64,000 bases of DNA from Astragalus membranaceus (Eukaryota > Streptophyta > Magnoliopsida > Fabales > Fabaceae): positions 187,907,068 through 187,971,067 of the forward strand of contig CM076846.1 in the NCBI GenBank assembly GCA_039519185.1. The letters run 5' to 3'. Numbering within the stretch: the first letter of the stretch is position 1; every line of letters starts with the position of its first letter. The notes beneath the pieces were generated by a model that was not told the origin of the DNA, did no database searches, and saw nothing but the letters and a program-made list of their open reading frames with translations. This document shows positions 11,718-23,571 of this stretch, one piece after another. The position numbers and the translations under genes were made by a program.

Positions 11718-12087
11718 TGAAGGGAGTCAAATCGAAATAGTAGCTCCTACTGAAGGGAGTCATATTGAAACAAAAGATCCTATTAATGAGAGCGGCTGTG
11801 AGGAGAATGAGAAAGATCCATTGGTTCTTGAATTGAAGAAAGAGGAGAAAGCCCAAATTTTTGGGCAAATTGTTTTAACCATTGGTGATGCTGTGATTGA
11901 GGTTCACCGGGGAAAGGTAACTTTAAGGAGTGGTAAAGAAGATGATGTTATTAAAGCTCTAAATTCCAATGAAATTTTCTCTTCTTTAACTTCTCCTTAT
12001 TTTGATGATGTGGTTGAAACTAACATTTTTAGTGAATTAAAGATGCAGGACCTTTTGGAAAAAAAATCTTATTTTGCAGGATCCTAG

Positions 12088-13834
12088 CATAATGGTGGAT
12101 GGAGATAAAATAATAATTTCACCATCCTTTGAAGTTCATCCACCACGTGGAAAAAGAAAGAATAATATGAACCACATGGTTAGAAAGCTAAGAAGGTGCA
12201 CAGCATTAGATGTTAAATTTGCTCTCGGAGAGCCCCCTGATTAAGCACCAACTATCGTCAGGCTCATGACGTTAAACAAGCGCTTCGCAGTAGGCAACCT
12301 GTGTTTTATTTTCAGTTATTTTATTTTCAGTTATTTTCATTTTCTTTTTGTTTTGATTTGTTTTTAGGAATAAGCTCAGACTACAAGCTCTCTCAGGGAA
12401 GTCACTCTTACTCTCTCATTTATTTATTTTTGTGCCAATTTGATATTTTGCATTGAGGACCATGTTTTATGCTAGTGTGGGGGGGGAGAGTTTAACTTTG
12501 TCAATTCATCTCTATTAATGCATATACCCACTACATATGTTGATAGCATTTTTTTTTACTAGTTTTGGATATAGAAACTGAAAAAAAAATAGAGATTTTG
12601 CCTTTAGGGGATCCCATAATCAATTTACTTGACAGACTTGTGCTTAATTGTAACTATGAGGTTGTCCTTAGGAAGCCGATAATTAGCATTTGTCTCTGTT
12701 GAGTACTTTTTGTGAACTAGCTTATAAATGTGAGATCTGAGCCTTCATAAGGGGATTGATACTAAATCAAAAAAAATTACCCCTTTTCTTTCTATGAGTG
12801 TGTTTCCCAATTTGCTACATTCTAGAGTTTGTCTTTTGACCATTTCAAGGCGAAAATTGATTTGCATCATGTAAAAAGATTTGGGGAATTTAGGTATTTT
12901 TCTGGCCTCAGAGTTGTTTGTTGAATTTATCCATTAGTTGCCCCCTTTGAGCCTATTTGTTATATTTTTTCTTTGGTACCCAGATATAATTTTTTCTTTT
13001 TTTTTGTGGTAACCATTTGAAATTAAATTTGGAGCAACTATTGAAAGTTACAATTTTGTCCTGTATTTCAAGTGTCTATCTCATCGGGACATAAAAACAA
13101 AATAGGAGTGGCTAATGTGGTTACAAGTACCTTTTCCTCTTAAGAAAAATATAGAAAAATGAAAAGTTGGAAAGAAAAAAAAAAGAGAACAAAGGAAAGC
13201 AAGAACGAGGAAAAGGCACATCAAAAGAATGAAAGAGCCAAAGGGCAAATCCAAAAAAAAAAGTCTTCTAAGAGCAAAAAGCAAATCAAAAAGAGCTGAC
13301 TCAATAGAAAAAGAGTGAAGAATGAAGTGAAACTAATTTGGAGTTTGGGCAAAAATTGTAAAATAGATAGGAGCTCCATATTTTGTTTCAAATGTTACTA
13401 TTCATTTCTTGTTTTTAGTCCTGTGATTATCCCTTCTTTCTTATTTCCCACCCTACATGAATTCACCCTGGCTCCATTACAACCCTTAACACCCAATCTT
13501 TTGCATGCATGTAAACTATTTAGTGGAGATTTGGTCAAATTACAAGCATATGGTAATGTACATTTTGTTGAAACTTGAGTGTATATTTTCCCTAGTCCCT
13601 AAACACTTAGAGAGATTGTGAGCGAGTACCTTTGTTGACAGAAATGTATTCATCAGGGACATGAGCCTCTAATTGGGCAACCTTTTGACACCTCATATGT
13701 GTTATAATGTCTATTGTCTGTCATTGTGTTTCTAACTTTTGGTCCCTTATTTGGCTGTCTCTGTTATTTATTTGAAAAATTTATTAAGCCAGGAAATTTG
13801 CTTGAGGACAAACAAAAGCTAAGTGTGGGGGAGT
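12088..13834 (+). other. Non-coding 3' internal region of the Athila-like element
   Basis: No convincing protein is encoded. Notable stretches are a G-rich run near 12478-12487, a purine-rich A/G segment at 13140-13330 and the polypurine tract just before 13835. Long purine-rich 3' regions are usual in Athila-type non-autonomous elements. Confidence 0.6.
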
Positions 13835-15058
13835 TGCTAAACTCCAATTTAGTGCATTTTTAGAGATACTTTTGGGTCATTTTTAGAGCAATTGTTAGTA
13901 ATGATATATACTACTGACTTAATTTGCTCTTTATTCTGCAGAAAAGAAGAAAATAAGAAAAAGAATAAGAATCCAAATTAGAGCCACTTAAAAGTTATAT
14001 ATATATAGGCTGGAAATTGAAAAATTTATTGGATTGAAGTTGGGCCAAGAGAGAAGGAAGGCCCAAGTAATGATAATCCACGTGGGCTATTGGAAAGGAA
14101 GGAAAAGTAGAACAAGCCACAACAAATTGATAAACCCTACGCTTCAATTAGAGAAGGAGCCGCAAAAAACAACAACAACACGGCGGCAATACAATAACAC
14201 AAAGTTGGGAAAACAGTACCGCCGGCAATGCATAGGGGAGGTTTTTGGGTACCCGTTCTTGACACCGTGAGAGAGCTTTGGAGCAGGAAAAAGAGACTGA
14301 ATATTCAATTTCCGGGTTATTTTTATCTCTGTAATTCATGACTCTAATTCCTATTTTATTGTTTTTTATGATTTTGGATAGCTAAATCCTCTTCTAGGGT
14401 CTTAGGTGGATCTTGCATGATTAGAGACCTTTTTATGTTCTAATTTCTGGTTTGAATTCCTGTTTTTATTTTAATTAATATTGTCCTATTGTTTTTATCA
14501 CATGATTAGGATTAGCTACCCTTTGCATGTTTATAATCAATTAGTTGATCAGCGAGCGTACTGCAATTAGTTGGTGGACCTATAGGATAATTGGGGCTAT
14601 AATTAGGGCATGACCAAACCATAATTTAGTCTTCCAATCATTCAACCTTTTTGCTCTTTATGCTTTTCCTGAATTTAAATTCTTGCATGACCAAACGAGG
14701 GTTAATTTAGGAAAAAGAATATTAATCGCGAATGACCAAACGGATTAATAGTTTTAGTAAAGAGATTGGTAATTAAGTAAAATAAGGGAAATCAGGTAGG
14801 ATTAGACATAGGGGGAATCGAAGCTTGCAAGTGAAACCGTGATCCTAGGCCTCTCCTCATTTATTAAGTCTAGTATTTTAATTATTGTTATTTATTTCTT
14901 TTTTATTTGTTCCATTACAATTCAAATATTTGTTCATCTAAATAATAAATAATCTCGATTAGTTTGGTACTTGCTAATTAATCCCTGTGGACACGATAAT
15001 CTTTTATACTACTTCTGCGGTAGAGTACACTTGCTCTAAGTGTGTTTTTAACGCAACA
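13835..15058 (+). repeat. 3' LTR, Athila-like element
   Basis: 1224 bp, starts TGCTAAACTCC and ends ACGCAACA. Matches the 5' LTR closely apart from the short (AT)n run and a few indels. Confidence 0.88.
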
Positions 15059-15504
15059 ATTATATAAGGGGTTTTTGAGCTGGGAGGACATCACTGTCCC
15101 CTACATGCCGGATAGGTTCCTCCGGCAATTTGGATACGTCCAGGTCATCCCTTGTGAGCCGCTTCAGGGTCGTCCAAGGTTTAATGATGTCATGATGCAA
15201 TTGTCCAGATGGAGTGACAGTGTCCAGGAGGTTTTGAGCACAACTACAGGTGAGAGAGAGGTGGGTAAGGTTCATCAGGCTTACTTGCCATGGTACGTTA
15301 CGGTATCAGTTCCCCGTCTCCTTCCAGCAGCACCAGCGGCACCAGCAACAGCAGACCCAGGTGTGATGGGACCTGAGGAGAGACTGGGGATTATGAGTCA
15401 ACAGTTGTGGATGGTGCTTCAGTTCGGAGACCTTCATCCAGACTCTCAGTCGTACAGAGTCATTCGGGGTTTGATTGATTTGGCAAATGGAGAGGATTGA
15501 TTTT

Positions 15505-15559
<55 letters not shown>
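15505..15559. repeat. (GTT)n microsatellite
   Basis: Uninterrupted GTT repeat of about 18 units just after the stop codon of the PMD pseudogene. Confidence 0.95.
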
Positions 15560-15734
15560 ATTGTACCATTTGAACACCGTGGAGTTATGTATTTCTTATT
15601 AGTATTGTTCCGTTATTATATTAGACTAGTTAAATTAAAAATTTATTTTCATTGATGCAAACATTAAAAGTAAAACATAAAAAGTACGTAAAATACAAAT
15701 GTTAAAACATAAACAATAACAACTAATGCAGTTC

Positions 15735-17450
15735 TTAAACTCCCGTTCCTCCAGCATAACAACAACGTATAATCTCTTTGACGCTCCGTTGAATCTCCAC
15801 GTACAGCTGTTGTGGATTTTACAAACAGATACGCAAGTATACGTAGTCACGCAAGTAATATAGTAGAAAGAAAGGTCGAACCCACAGGGATTGGTCTTAA
15901 TTTATAGTTGGAATATCTCAGGGAATTAGTGTGTAAAGTAAGTCACAATATTGAGAGTAGTAAAAATAAGGAGATAAATTGTTTAAAGAATAAATGTGGA
16001 AACTATATGGTAAAGGATTAGTTGGAATGCTTTTGCTTAGTAAATTTCTCTTGTGTTAATGTTATAGCATCTGATGCTATAGCATTGAGTGCTATAGCAT
16101 AAGCTGCGTGCCTTTTGGTCACTTGCACCAAGGTTTCGTGACAAGATCCTATGTCTAGGCTTCAAGTAAGTTCACCTTTGTATATTAAAGAACCCATAGT
16201 GTTCACTCTATGAACTAAGCCCTCCTATGTCTAGGTTTGGGCTAGGATTTTTCTAAATGTCTTTAGAACAACCACTCACTCATATTAATCTTTGAGATCT
16301 TTTCATAAACCATTTCTGAATTCATGAATCTACCTATTTTAGTTGGCCAGTACCAAAACAAGTTTGGAAATATTTAAACACAGAGATTAAAATGCATACA
16401 TCAAAATACTATATCATTAACACATTAGAATGTCATTACATAGCTTAGCAATCCAACCAAAATGTGTTTAGCTCATGATAAACAATGTCAACAACTTACA
16501 AACAGAGGTGTTCATATCACCAAGATAAGAAATAGAAGAAGAATGTGCAGAAGATACACTCCTTCAACTTCCACGCGTGTGCTGGTGTGCTGACAGTGCT
16601 ATAGCATGAACCAGGCAGAATCTTCAAGTGGTTTGAGGATGGATTTTCAATGGGTGCAATGGAACAGTTTTGTTACTTGTATGTTTCCTCTCAAAATCAA
16701 AGATTTTCGTGCTCCAGAATGTATGTCAAGTGCAGAAGTTAGGCTTGCTTTTATAGTTGAGTTTTCCCTCCTATCTTGCAAGTGGATGAAGCAAGTGGGT
16801 CTTCTTTTCACCAACTAAAGGTATGTTGTCCCCCCATGGTAGACAAGTGGTGAAGTGCAAGTGGTAGGAGGGTAGCTGCATCAGCATGGTTTGTGGCAAT
16901 AGGGAGGCACTGACTGGACAGGTTAGGATTCACTGCAGATCTGCTTTCTGCTGCTGTCTTCAAGTGGGTCCCAGCGCTGCTGCGCACAGGGATGCTATAG
17001 CACTTAGACAGAAAACATTAGAAATTTCACAAAGGCACCATTTGTGCCAAATATATTCCAATTCAGTTCTTGATTCCCCTTTCCCTAATTAAACACAAAT
17101 ATTTACATAATTCCTAGCCTAAGCATGCAAATTCACAATGATTTACGAATAGAAATGCATAAATAACTCTACAAATGGAGAGTTATCAACAACTCCAACA
17201 GCCTACAATTATGAAGCATGTCATGGATGTTCAACATGCTTCGTACGTCGTCATCAGTCTTGATCCTCATGGACGAGAAGTAAATGCTGCCATTATCTCG
17301 ACGATCGGGTTTGCGATGAGTAATACTAGTAACCTCACGGTCATTACCAATCACTTGAACTTTGATCTCTCCACTTTATCTTCCAAGACGAACAAAAGTG
17401 GGTTGTTCATCAAAACTGTCAGTGGAATCGTGTCCGTTAAATTTTAGCAA
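15735..17450 (-). pseudogene. Mutator-type transposon protein N-terminal fragment, split by a solo LTR
   Basis: Minus-strand coding pieces 17189-17450 and 15735-15807 join in frame across the solo LTR, ending in a TAA near 15735. The segment has the pattern seen at the N terminus of plant MULE (MuDR-type) proteins: a KFK..SITHRKP stretch, then MRIKTDDDVRSML, then LLELYVEIQ. A one-base shift lies near 17350. The DDE catalytic domain and zinc knuckle are absent. It runs towards the 3' end of the PMD gene, so the two are convergent and may come from one transposon. Confidence 0.6.
15808..17188 (-). mobile_element. Solo LTR, Athila-like, minus strand
   Basis: Read on the minus strand it starts TGATAACTCTCCATTTGTAG and ends in CA at 15808. 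Near its end is the block 'aatccctgtgggttcgac', similar to the same region of the LTR at 4009-5273. Flanks ACAGC (15803-15807) and ACAAC (17189-17193) fit a 5-bp target duplication with one change. No internal domain remains, so it is a recombination-derived solo LTR, 1381 bp long. The phrase 'atagcat' recurs within it. Confidence 0.75.
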
Positions 17451-17530
17451 AAACGGATTTACCTAATAAATAGATACATCCGTTAGTAGAAATAATGAAA
17501 ACGGATTTATCTATTCTCCAGGATAAAACA
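17440..17530. repeat. Inverted-motif cluster right of the Mutator-type remnant
   Basis: 'acggatttacctaataaatag', 'catccgttag' and 'acggatttatct' units. Inverted, 'taggtaaatccgtttttgc' matches 'taggtaattccgtttttac' at 934-952. Likely terminal or subterminal repeats of one transposon. Confidence 0.45.
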
Positions 17531-18945
17531 TCTTTCTCACACCCCCTTCTCTTAATTTTAATGCTCGGTACTCTTATTCTTTTCTCAAAATTGAGAAGTA
17601 TCTTCTTTTCTATTTTGAAACACAAATTTTGTTTTTCAAAGTGTGTCCTCACCCTCTTTTTCCACTGTTGTCAAAAAAAACCTCTCTTTCTACTGTACCG
17701 AAAAAATGGCTTCAATATATAAACATTAGATAAAATAAACCATTGATGCATCAAAACCAAGAAGATCACATATTAAGAAGATCACATATTAAGAAAAACT
17801 TAAAAAGTTTCAAGTAAAAGTAATGGATAAGCACACTAATAAGTCACAATTGTATTACAAAACCAAGAACATATAGTTGAAAAATTTGAAGTATTAGAAA
17901 AACACATCAACATAAACACAACGAAGCATAGTTTAACCATCCAAATCAGATTAAAGACCTAACTATGCCGAGTTTAATAATCCTGCAGTTCTATTGATCC
18001 TGAGTTACTGCTTTCCCCTCCTGACAATAAATAAGACGAAATAAGAAACAAATAACTCATCAAAAAATAAATAAATAAGACAATAAAAAGCAAATAACTC
18101 ATCAAAAAATATATAAACAAACGGCGAATAGCAAAGAGTTAAATAGTCGCAACAAATAAGAGTAAGCTTAGAGTGAGGTGTATGTATGGAAAGTTATGTT
18201 AGAACGAGGGGTATGTATGAAAAGTTAAAGAGTTAGAATAAGTAAATAAGAGCAAGCTGAATAAATATTATAAAACAAATAAGAAAAATAAAGATAGAAG
18301 GAAGAAAAATTAAACAAGAAATGCATAAATAGATTAAGTTAGTAAAGAGTTAAATAGTTAGAATAAATGAGAGTAAGATGAATATTTAAAAGGCTAAAGT
18401 GCTCCCGGGGTCCCTTATCTTTATTTAAAGTAACGAATTAGTCCTTTATGTTTTTTTTGTCCCAAATAAGTCTTTTATCTTTCAAATTTTTGACACATAA
18501 ATCCTTTTCCGTCAAGATAAAAATAGGAATAAGATAAAAATAAACAAGACGAAATAAAAAGCAAATAACTCATCAAAAAAAAATGGTGAATAACAAAGAG
18601 TTAAATAGTCCCATATCTTCATTTTTAGATTAATAATCTACCTTTGGATTAAAACGTCGGCTAATTGCATGCCCTTCAATCGATTAATAATGAAAAAAGA
18701 TCAAGTCGTTAATGATTAGAAAGGAAACAGCTAAAATTTATGAATAATCGAGATAAAGATATACGACTAATAAAAATAATTAATAAAAAGGAAAAACGAT
18801 TAATTTAGGAAAATAACATTACATTGTCCAAACAGATGACATTCAAGTAGGATTATACTTAATAGAAGAAAGTAGGATTTATAAGTTTTTTTTTTGACAA
18901 CATGTAGGATTTATAAGTTGAAGACAACAATCTCATATATGTCAT
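17531..18945. other. AT-rich DNA without a recognisable gene
   Basis: Repetitive, A-rich sequence with recurring 'aataagacgaaataa' and 'gcaaataactcatcaaaaa' phrases (18028-18125, 18548-18580). A segment at 18392-18515 ('gctcccggggtcccttatc', 'agtcctttatg') resembles common dispersed plant repeats. No exon was supported. Confidence 0.5.
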
Positions 18946-19140
18946 TTACTTCCTATTGATGTGAACGGTAAACCTAATTGGATAACTTTCTATCATCCAT
19001 TCAAGGACATCACCAACTTGTAGATTGTTATTTTTAACAAATTGCAACAAAGACTCGCCTGCAAGATATTTCTCATCTCTTGATCGTTTGGCAACATGTA
19101 GATCATAAGCATATTCAATTTCAATCAAAAACCGTTGCAA
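18946..19140 (-). pseudogene. Orphan terminal exon, unknown protein
   Basis: The minus strand has an open exon of about 60 codons ending in a stop. The end FVKNNNLQVGDVLEW followed by a beta-strand-like FTVHI faintly recalls a B3-type DNA-binding domain. The family is not established. No upstream exons are clear, though an 84-bp open segment with possible splice borders lies at about 20217-20300. Probably a captured fragment. Confidence 0.3.
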
Positions 19141-21189
19141 AAGAATGAATGTACCGACATTAGCATCTCCAGATGTACTGGGTTAAACTTTTCGACCCAA
19201 TAACATTGAAAGTAGATATAAACTAAATTACACTGCAAAAACCAATAATAGATAGCTAGCAAAACATGATATTGAAACCAAAGATAGGTAGCAAAACATG
19301 AGCTATCCGAGGGCCATTCTGTAGGGAAAAACAATGACCAATCAAGCTGCAACCCATATCTTCATTTTTACTTTCAAAACTCTTAATATATCATAAATGT
19401 TTAGATTAAAACGTCTACTAAAAAGCTGGATTTAAATAAATACATTGATCACAATGTTAATAATGTCACAATTGGTTACACACATTATTCAGTGCAATGT
19501 TTTTCCCTTTCCTCTTTCTTTGGCCATCCCCTATTCCTACTTTAAAAAAGAATCAGGAACTTGTTGCCCAAGCTACAATCTACACTTGCACACAAATTCA
19601 ATTAATGCTTGTAGAAAACCTCAAGAAGAACTATCTCCCAACACCCCGATCTCCCTTTGCAGCAGATTTGTGACTTTCCCAGCATTTCCTGAAGCATAGG
19701 CACTGGAGTTAAGGTTATATTAAATAGGCACATTAATAAAAAAAATAGGCACATTAATAAATCAAGAAGAACCTTTGCTAAAGTAGTAGCAGCCATGAGC
19801 CTTCATTGTGCATAGAGTTTTACAATTCTGCTATAACTATATATAGTGCAGAGAATCCATATGCAAGCAGCAGTAATTAGATGTTAAAATCCCAAGACAC
19901 TCCTTGCCTTCATTAGTTGTTAAAACAGCAGTTTGGCTTGTCCTCATGAGTTGGTATTCACTATTTCAAGGCTTTTTGAACATTCATTGCCTTCATTAGT
20001 TTCGCGTGAGATGAGCAAGATGAGCAGCATATATTCTTCACAATTTAAGACTGGTGGTTGGACTGCATCTCTCCATCAATTGATCAGCCTTTAATCTCCT
20101 CGGCTCTAACACATGCACAATTAGAAGCATAATTTGCTTCATGAAGGCTGACAATGGTTCTGACTTCTGTGTTATTATGTGATATCAAATATTCTATAAG
20201 TTAGTGGTAATGACTAACCTGGTTTCCAAAAGAAGGAATTACTTGATAAACAATCCATTGTGAATCAACTACACCAATTTTTTCATATGCCGGCTGATAA
20301 AACTAAACAAAAAGGAATCTGATTAATAAGATATGTAAAATAACTTTCATGTTCAAAAAAGAATTCGTTGAAGTGACCAGAAAATAACCCCAAAACAAAA
20401 GGAATTTTTCGAAGAGGGAAAAATATGGGCAGTGGATTGCAATGACAGTCCCAGAAGAGAGAATTACTGATAAGAGGAGACAAAGCAAATTCATCCCAAA
20501 GAAGAGTAATGCAAGTAACTGTAGAGATGCAAGTATGGCTATAAGATTATTAATTTATCATTGAAACCTTCAAAGAGCAATGCAATTTATCATTGAAACC
20601 TTCAAAGAGCAATGCAATTTCCAGCGAGGTTGCTGCCGTATCCTACCTCAGGTTAGTCGCGCACCGTCATCTCCTTCTCTGCATGTATATCGCCGCTCCC
20701 TCTCTTCTCTCTGGTGTGGCTCTGCCTCTCCCATTCTTTTCCCACCATGACTGATTCTTTTTCTCTCTATCTCTCAACATCGTTCTTGCCTTCGCAGTTG
20801 TTCTCTCCTCTTCCCTCTCTCTCTAATCGACAAACGTTTGGCTCTGCTTATGTTCCTTCTCTCTCCCAGAACCCCTCTTCGTGCCTCTGGCATGCTGAAA
20901 CTTGACGCTGGTGCTTCAGAATGGTTATGAGATGGAAGGAAAAATGGGAATTAGAGGAGAGACAAATTTAACATTACATGAGATGCAAGCCAATATGAAT
21001 TATGTTGCTAATATTATTATTGGTTTTGACGAGTAGTAGCCCATCCTCATGTTAGTAACAACAGATGAACTATTCACAAGTAATATTATTGGTATGGCCT
21101 TGCTATACTTCAAGTTCAACAAAAAATATGATCACGTTTCAGAAGAACAGTCGAAATCAAATTACAAAACAATTTCAATGAAACCTTAC
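19141..21189. other. Intergenic or intronic DNA, no firm gene
   Basis: Mostly AT-rich. A 32-bp duplication ('tttatcattgaaaccttcaa' plus 'agagcaatgcaa') occurs at about 20549-20615. A CT-rich leader-like stretch lies at 20640-20890. One minus-strand exon-like open segment (about 20217-20300) has GT-AG-like borders but no recognised family. Confidence 0.4.
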
Positions 21190-22000
21190 CTCATAGTATA
21201 CCTCAATAAATTCGCGTTTGTAATTGTTTTCAACATCCCAAGGCAGCGGCTGATCTTCTACAAATAAGTTTGATAGCTAAGGGTGCAAGTGCAATACAGT
21301 CATATTCATATACATAAAACTCATCTATATATAATATGTATGAACCATTTCATAGAAAAAGGATATCATATCAAGGTGAACTGAAAACATGTCAGTCTCA
21401 CAGAAATCCTCAATGATGTCACTGGACATAACCTCGGCATACAAAAGAAGAACAGGCCAATGGAGGATATTATTTTTGTCCAACACAGGTTTCCTTAACC
21501 CGGTAAGCTCTCCATACGTGGCCTTTCCAATCTTCTATGTTCTAATGCAGACACAAGTTCCTGCATTTTTTGTTTAAATAAGGACATGAGTCTCCGCATT
21601 ATACAACAAAAAAACAGTTCCAAATACCTTTGCCTCTGCAACAACCTTAGAGACTTCAGCCTCGTGCTTTTGATTCTCCAATATCTTCAAACCAATCTGC
21701 TTGTCAAGCTTCTTCAATTCATCATTATTAGGGTCCAACTGAAGACCCTTTTGACAATACTCTTTTGCTTCAGCCAACAAATTCAATGAAATGGATGCTT
21801 TAGCAACTCTATAAATTGCCTAATCACAGTTTTCATTACTTATGAGAAATCAAAAGAAGGAATTACAAGAAGCAAACGAACACATAGTAACAAACATAAA
21901 GTCTGCACCTTTATATTTGAGGGCAGTAAGTTGAGTGCTTCTTGAGTATCTGTTTCAAGTGGCAAGTCAAGTACCATGTGTGCCTGCTGTAACGCTCTGT
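21190..22000 (-). pseudogene. TTC4: TTC4-like TPR co-chaperone pseudogene, partial
   Basis: Minus-strand exons lie at about 22000-21909 (ends LLPSNIK), 21819-21628, 21560-21367 and 21267-21190. They encode a TPR motif (AIYRVAKASISLNLLAEAKE, CQKGLQLDPNN), the adjoining helix LKILENQKHEAEVSK, and the C-terminal region with HWPVLLLYAEVMSSD, EDFCETDMF and LPWDVENNYKREF. This is diagnostic of TTC4/Cns1-type Hsp90-Hsp70 co-chaperones. A frameshift near 21520 disables it; the first TPRs and the last exon are missing. Three introns show GT-AG or, between the last two exons, AT-AC borders. It probably belongs to a transposon-captured segment. Confidence 0.8.
21268..21366 (-). other. U12-type AT-AC intron in the TTC4-like pseudogene
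   Basis: On the minus strand the intron begins ATATCCTTTTTC, an exact match to the U12 5' splice consensus ATATCCTTT, and ends ATCAAAC. A candidate branch site CCCTTAGC lies about 10 nt before the end. Using these borders joins HLDM to LFVEDQPLPW in frame as in the family; no GT-AG choice does this. Confidence 0.7.
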
Positions 22001-22429
22001 GCGAAAGTTATAGCATCTGTTTCAAGTGGTGAAGCCCTTTCACATGCTCAAACACTCATCAAGGGTACATGCAATTAGAAATTCAGAGAAAGAAATTAAG
22101 GTTTGCAGTTGAAGAAAGTAAACAAAGTTGAAAACATATCATATAGCATTGTTATTAACAAAATGAAAAAAATTGAAACACCGTTGTTAAAAAAAAAATA
22201 AGTCAGATCATTGGGGAATTTTATCAAACAGGTGATTACCCATTAAGAAGAAAACCATATTGATGTAAAAATAGAATAAGCGAAAAGAAGCATAGCAAAA
22301 TAGAAGAAGATAGAGGCTCACTGTAATGGACCCACCGCACCAGAAGTTACTTCCGACCATCACCACCGCGGCAGAAACTGTGAATCCCACCGTGTTCACA
22401 CCACCACATCTCCGCAAGTGCCGGCACCA

Positions 22430-22870
22430 TCTCTCTCACCACCACATCTCTCCATTTATCTCAGTCTCTCTCTCTCCCTCTTCTCTCTTGCAACTCCTCT
22501 CTCTTCTCTCTCGCAACTCCTATCATTCTCTTCTCTCTTGCAACTTCTTAATCCCGTTTTTTCCCTCCTCTCTCGCAACCTCCATTTCCCCTCTCTCTTT
22601 CTTCTTCTCTTTACTTCTACCAATGTTTTTGTCTCTCACTCACTTGCAGCTATTAGGGATTTGAATTCCATTCTACCCACATGTATTTGCCTTTGCATCT
22701 GTGATGAGGAGAGAAGAGGAAGAAGATGAGAAACAGATGAAGAAAGAGAGAGAGAAGGAGAGAAAGGAAGAAATGGAGGTTGGGAAAGTGAGAGTGAGAG
22801 AGAGAGAGAGAGAGAGAAACAGTGAAAGAAAGAAAGAAAGAAAACGAGAAAGAGAGAAAGATGAAAATTT
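22430..22870. repeat. CT-rich then GA-rich low-complexity pair
   Basis: The plus strand is CT-rich over 22430-22620, with four degenerate 'tctctcgcaactcc' units, and GA-rich over 22695-22865. The halves are roughly complementary, giving a potential imperfect fold-back. No supported gene. Confidence 0.6.
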
Positions 22871-23159
22871 TCTCAGGAAAGAAGTTACTTGTGTTGATAT
22901 CAATTGGAGAAGCCGTGAAACGTGTTGGACATGCACAAAATGTTTTATTGAAATTACAGAAATACCCTTAAGGTTTGGCGCCAATATTGGCCCCGGGGTG
23001 TGTCCGCTTAAAAGGAAGGATTAGCATCCTGCTTTATTAAGAGATATATTCTATCTCACCGCTGGAAGAAAACTAGCAACGTAAAATTAATTAAATAATA
23101 GAAAAAATTATCTTTTTTCTTTCTTTTAAAAAATCAACTAACAATCTGTTTTGAGAAAA

Positions 23160-23410
23160 AACAAAATGGATTTACATAAGATATAGGTAAATCCGTTAAT
23201 AGAACATTGCGAAGACGAAAGTAACATCCCATTAGGTAATTCCGTTGTTTTAAATTTTAAAAAACGGATTTATGTTTCGTTTCAGTAGTTTCGTTGACCT
23301 ATTTTTCCCTGAAACAAATTTACCTAAAAGCAACATACTTCCGTTTTGTTATTTCACCAGAAACGAATTTAACTTTGGGTTAGGAAATTCCGTTAGCACA
23401 TTTTTATTAA
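23160..23410. repeat. Dispersed 'acggattta' motif cluster
   Basis: At least eight degenerate copies of 'aacggatttacctaa' or its complement in both orientations. Same motif as at 860-955 and 17440-17530. Candidate transposon subterminal region bounding the DNA that contains the TTC4 fragment. Confidence 0.5.
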
Positions 23411-23571
23411 GGGCATTATGGGAATAAAAAAATATGTGGGGGTACAAAAAAAAACAGCCTAAAAAAATCCCAAGATAAAGACAAAATAAAACCACGAAAT
23501 TTTGATACTCCGTAAGTCAGTTTAGAAAATTCACATTATTCAACCCAAGAGCACTGGGATGAGATGGTAGG

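Noticed and set aside
22208..23024. Several open frames in CT/GA-rich DNA
   Set aside because: Products are Leu/Ser- or Glu/Lys-biased low-complexity translations with no domain.
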